This document shows, in pieces, positions 63,705 through 64,000 of a DNA stretch of 64,000 nucleotides (positions are counted from its first letter, which is position 1; each line of letters opens with the position of its first letter). The DNA comes from Methanocaldococcus sp. FS406-22 (GTDB lineage Archaea > AGJL01 > Methanococci > Methanococcales > Methanocaldococcaceae), in contig NC_013887.1 in the NCBI RefSeq assembly GCF_000025525.1, positions 1,374,729-1,438,728 of the forward strand. The letters are read 5' to 3'. Made by a program: the position numbers and the translations under genes. The notes under the pieces are model-generated. The model was given only the letters and a program-made list of their open reading frames with translations. It was not told the DNA's origin and searched no databases.

Positions 63705-64000
63705 CCCTCTTTATATTTAATTAATGCTTTTACAGTTAAAACTCCAAATAAAAACGCAAAAATTCCAGCTGTAAATTCTCCAGTCACTAAACCTCCATAT
63801 ATTCCAAGCATTCCCAAACCTAAGATTACTGCAAACACATAAGCATAAGATATATGACATATCAAAGACCTAAATATGGAAATTATTAGAGATTTTTCTC
63901 CTTTTCCAATTCCTTGAAACATTGCTGAAGTTGCTAAGATGAAAGGGCTGAATAATAGATATAGTGGAACTATTCTTAAAGCTTTAACAAGTTCTTCATG
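63701..64000 (-). CDS. MATE-family efflux protein, 5' part beyond window
   Basis: The minus frame is open from the window edge to the stop at 63701, giving the last ~99 residues. They read as two or three membrane segments with [20 protein letters not shown] (about 30 residues in), which is typical of the late conserved loop of MATE transporters, and end in KALIKYKEG. The internal ATG at 63922 is not the true start, because coding sequence continues beyond it. MATE proteins export cationic drugs or metabolites with Na+ or H+. It overlaps the next gene by 4 bases. Confidence 0.8.
   Translation of the reverse strand, partial: HEELVKALRIVPLYLLFSPFILATSAMFQGIGKGEKSLIISIFRSLICHISYAYVFAVILGLGMLGIYGGLVTGEFTAGIFAFLFGVLTVKALIKYKEG

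Overview
This window is chromosomal DNA of a hyperthermophilic, hydrogenotrophic methanogen of the genus Methanocaldococcus, very close to M. jannaschii. The evidence is an AT-rich genome with a GC-rich rRNA/tRNA block, coenzyme F420 and methanopterin genes (cofE, mptA), an Hmd paralog, glycerol-1-phosphate dehydrogenase, TFE, Orc1/Cdc6, Ptr2 and GGTG-type ribosome binding sites. As far as I can recall it, gene order follows the M. jannaschii run from about MJ0777 down to MJ0709. The main departure is a block at about 11-17.4 kb that I do not recall from M. jannaschii. No database search was possible.

Layout. 0-10.9 kb, mostly minus strand: TFE (cut by the edge), an ATP-grasp protein, mptA, orc1/cdc6, a 690-bp AT-rich gap with same-strand iterons, a winged-helix/zinc protein, a 32-bp inverted repeat, an ATPase-like wHTH protein, a cobalamin-type methyltransferase, two M48 membrane peptidases and cofE. 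10.97-17.4 kb: a broken copy of the start of a NikR-like gene, a hairpin element, the intact NikR-like gene without histidines, then a nitrate-type operon (NNP nitrate porter, NarB/NasA-type molybdopterin reductase, F420-dependent siroheme reductase). 17.6-25 kb: CGGC protein, hybrid cluster protein, cupin, TDT transporter, TatD-like hydrolase, a TusA-DsrE-type protein and small unknowns. 25.2-29 kb: exported and membrane proteins ending in a frameshifted NapH-like polyferredoxin.

29-38.7 kb is an oxidative-stress block: two F420H2 oxidases (FprA), hemerythrin, ferritin-like protein, rubrerythrin, superoxide reductase, peroxiredoxin, rubredoxins and flavoproteins. 38.9-43.3 kb is a CO dehydrogenase followed by a degenerate F420-hydrogenase-like module (A, G, B). 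43.3-49 kb holds ogg, ptr2, fdxA, argD, leuB and ABCE1/RLI, then a gap with a likely structured ncRNA. 49.5-56.4 kb holds a MoaE-like gene, a V4R-HmdII-roadblock operon, hypF, egsA and a membrane-anchored protein. 56.5-62.5 kb is RNase P RNA, 5S, 23S, tRNA-Ala and 16S with upstream tRNAs His, Leu, Glu, Met, Asn and Phe, all on the minus strand. A tRNA methyltransferase and a partial MATE transporter end the window.

How it fits together. F420H2 appears to be the common reductant: it feeds O2 reduction (FprA) and, by inference, nitrite or sulfite reduction (FrhB-siroheme fusion), and it could be regenerated by CO oxidation (CooS plus FrhG/FrhB-like proteins). Several promoters of the redox genes share an operator next to the TATA box that resembles the Ptr2 site, and ptr2 itself lies in the window. 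Small non-autonomous elements of at least two families lie between genes. One of them sits at the left edge of the nitrate block, beside a duplicated gene start that differs only at synonymous positions, which suggests that the block arrived by recombination.
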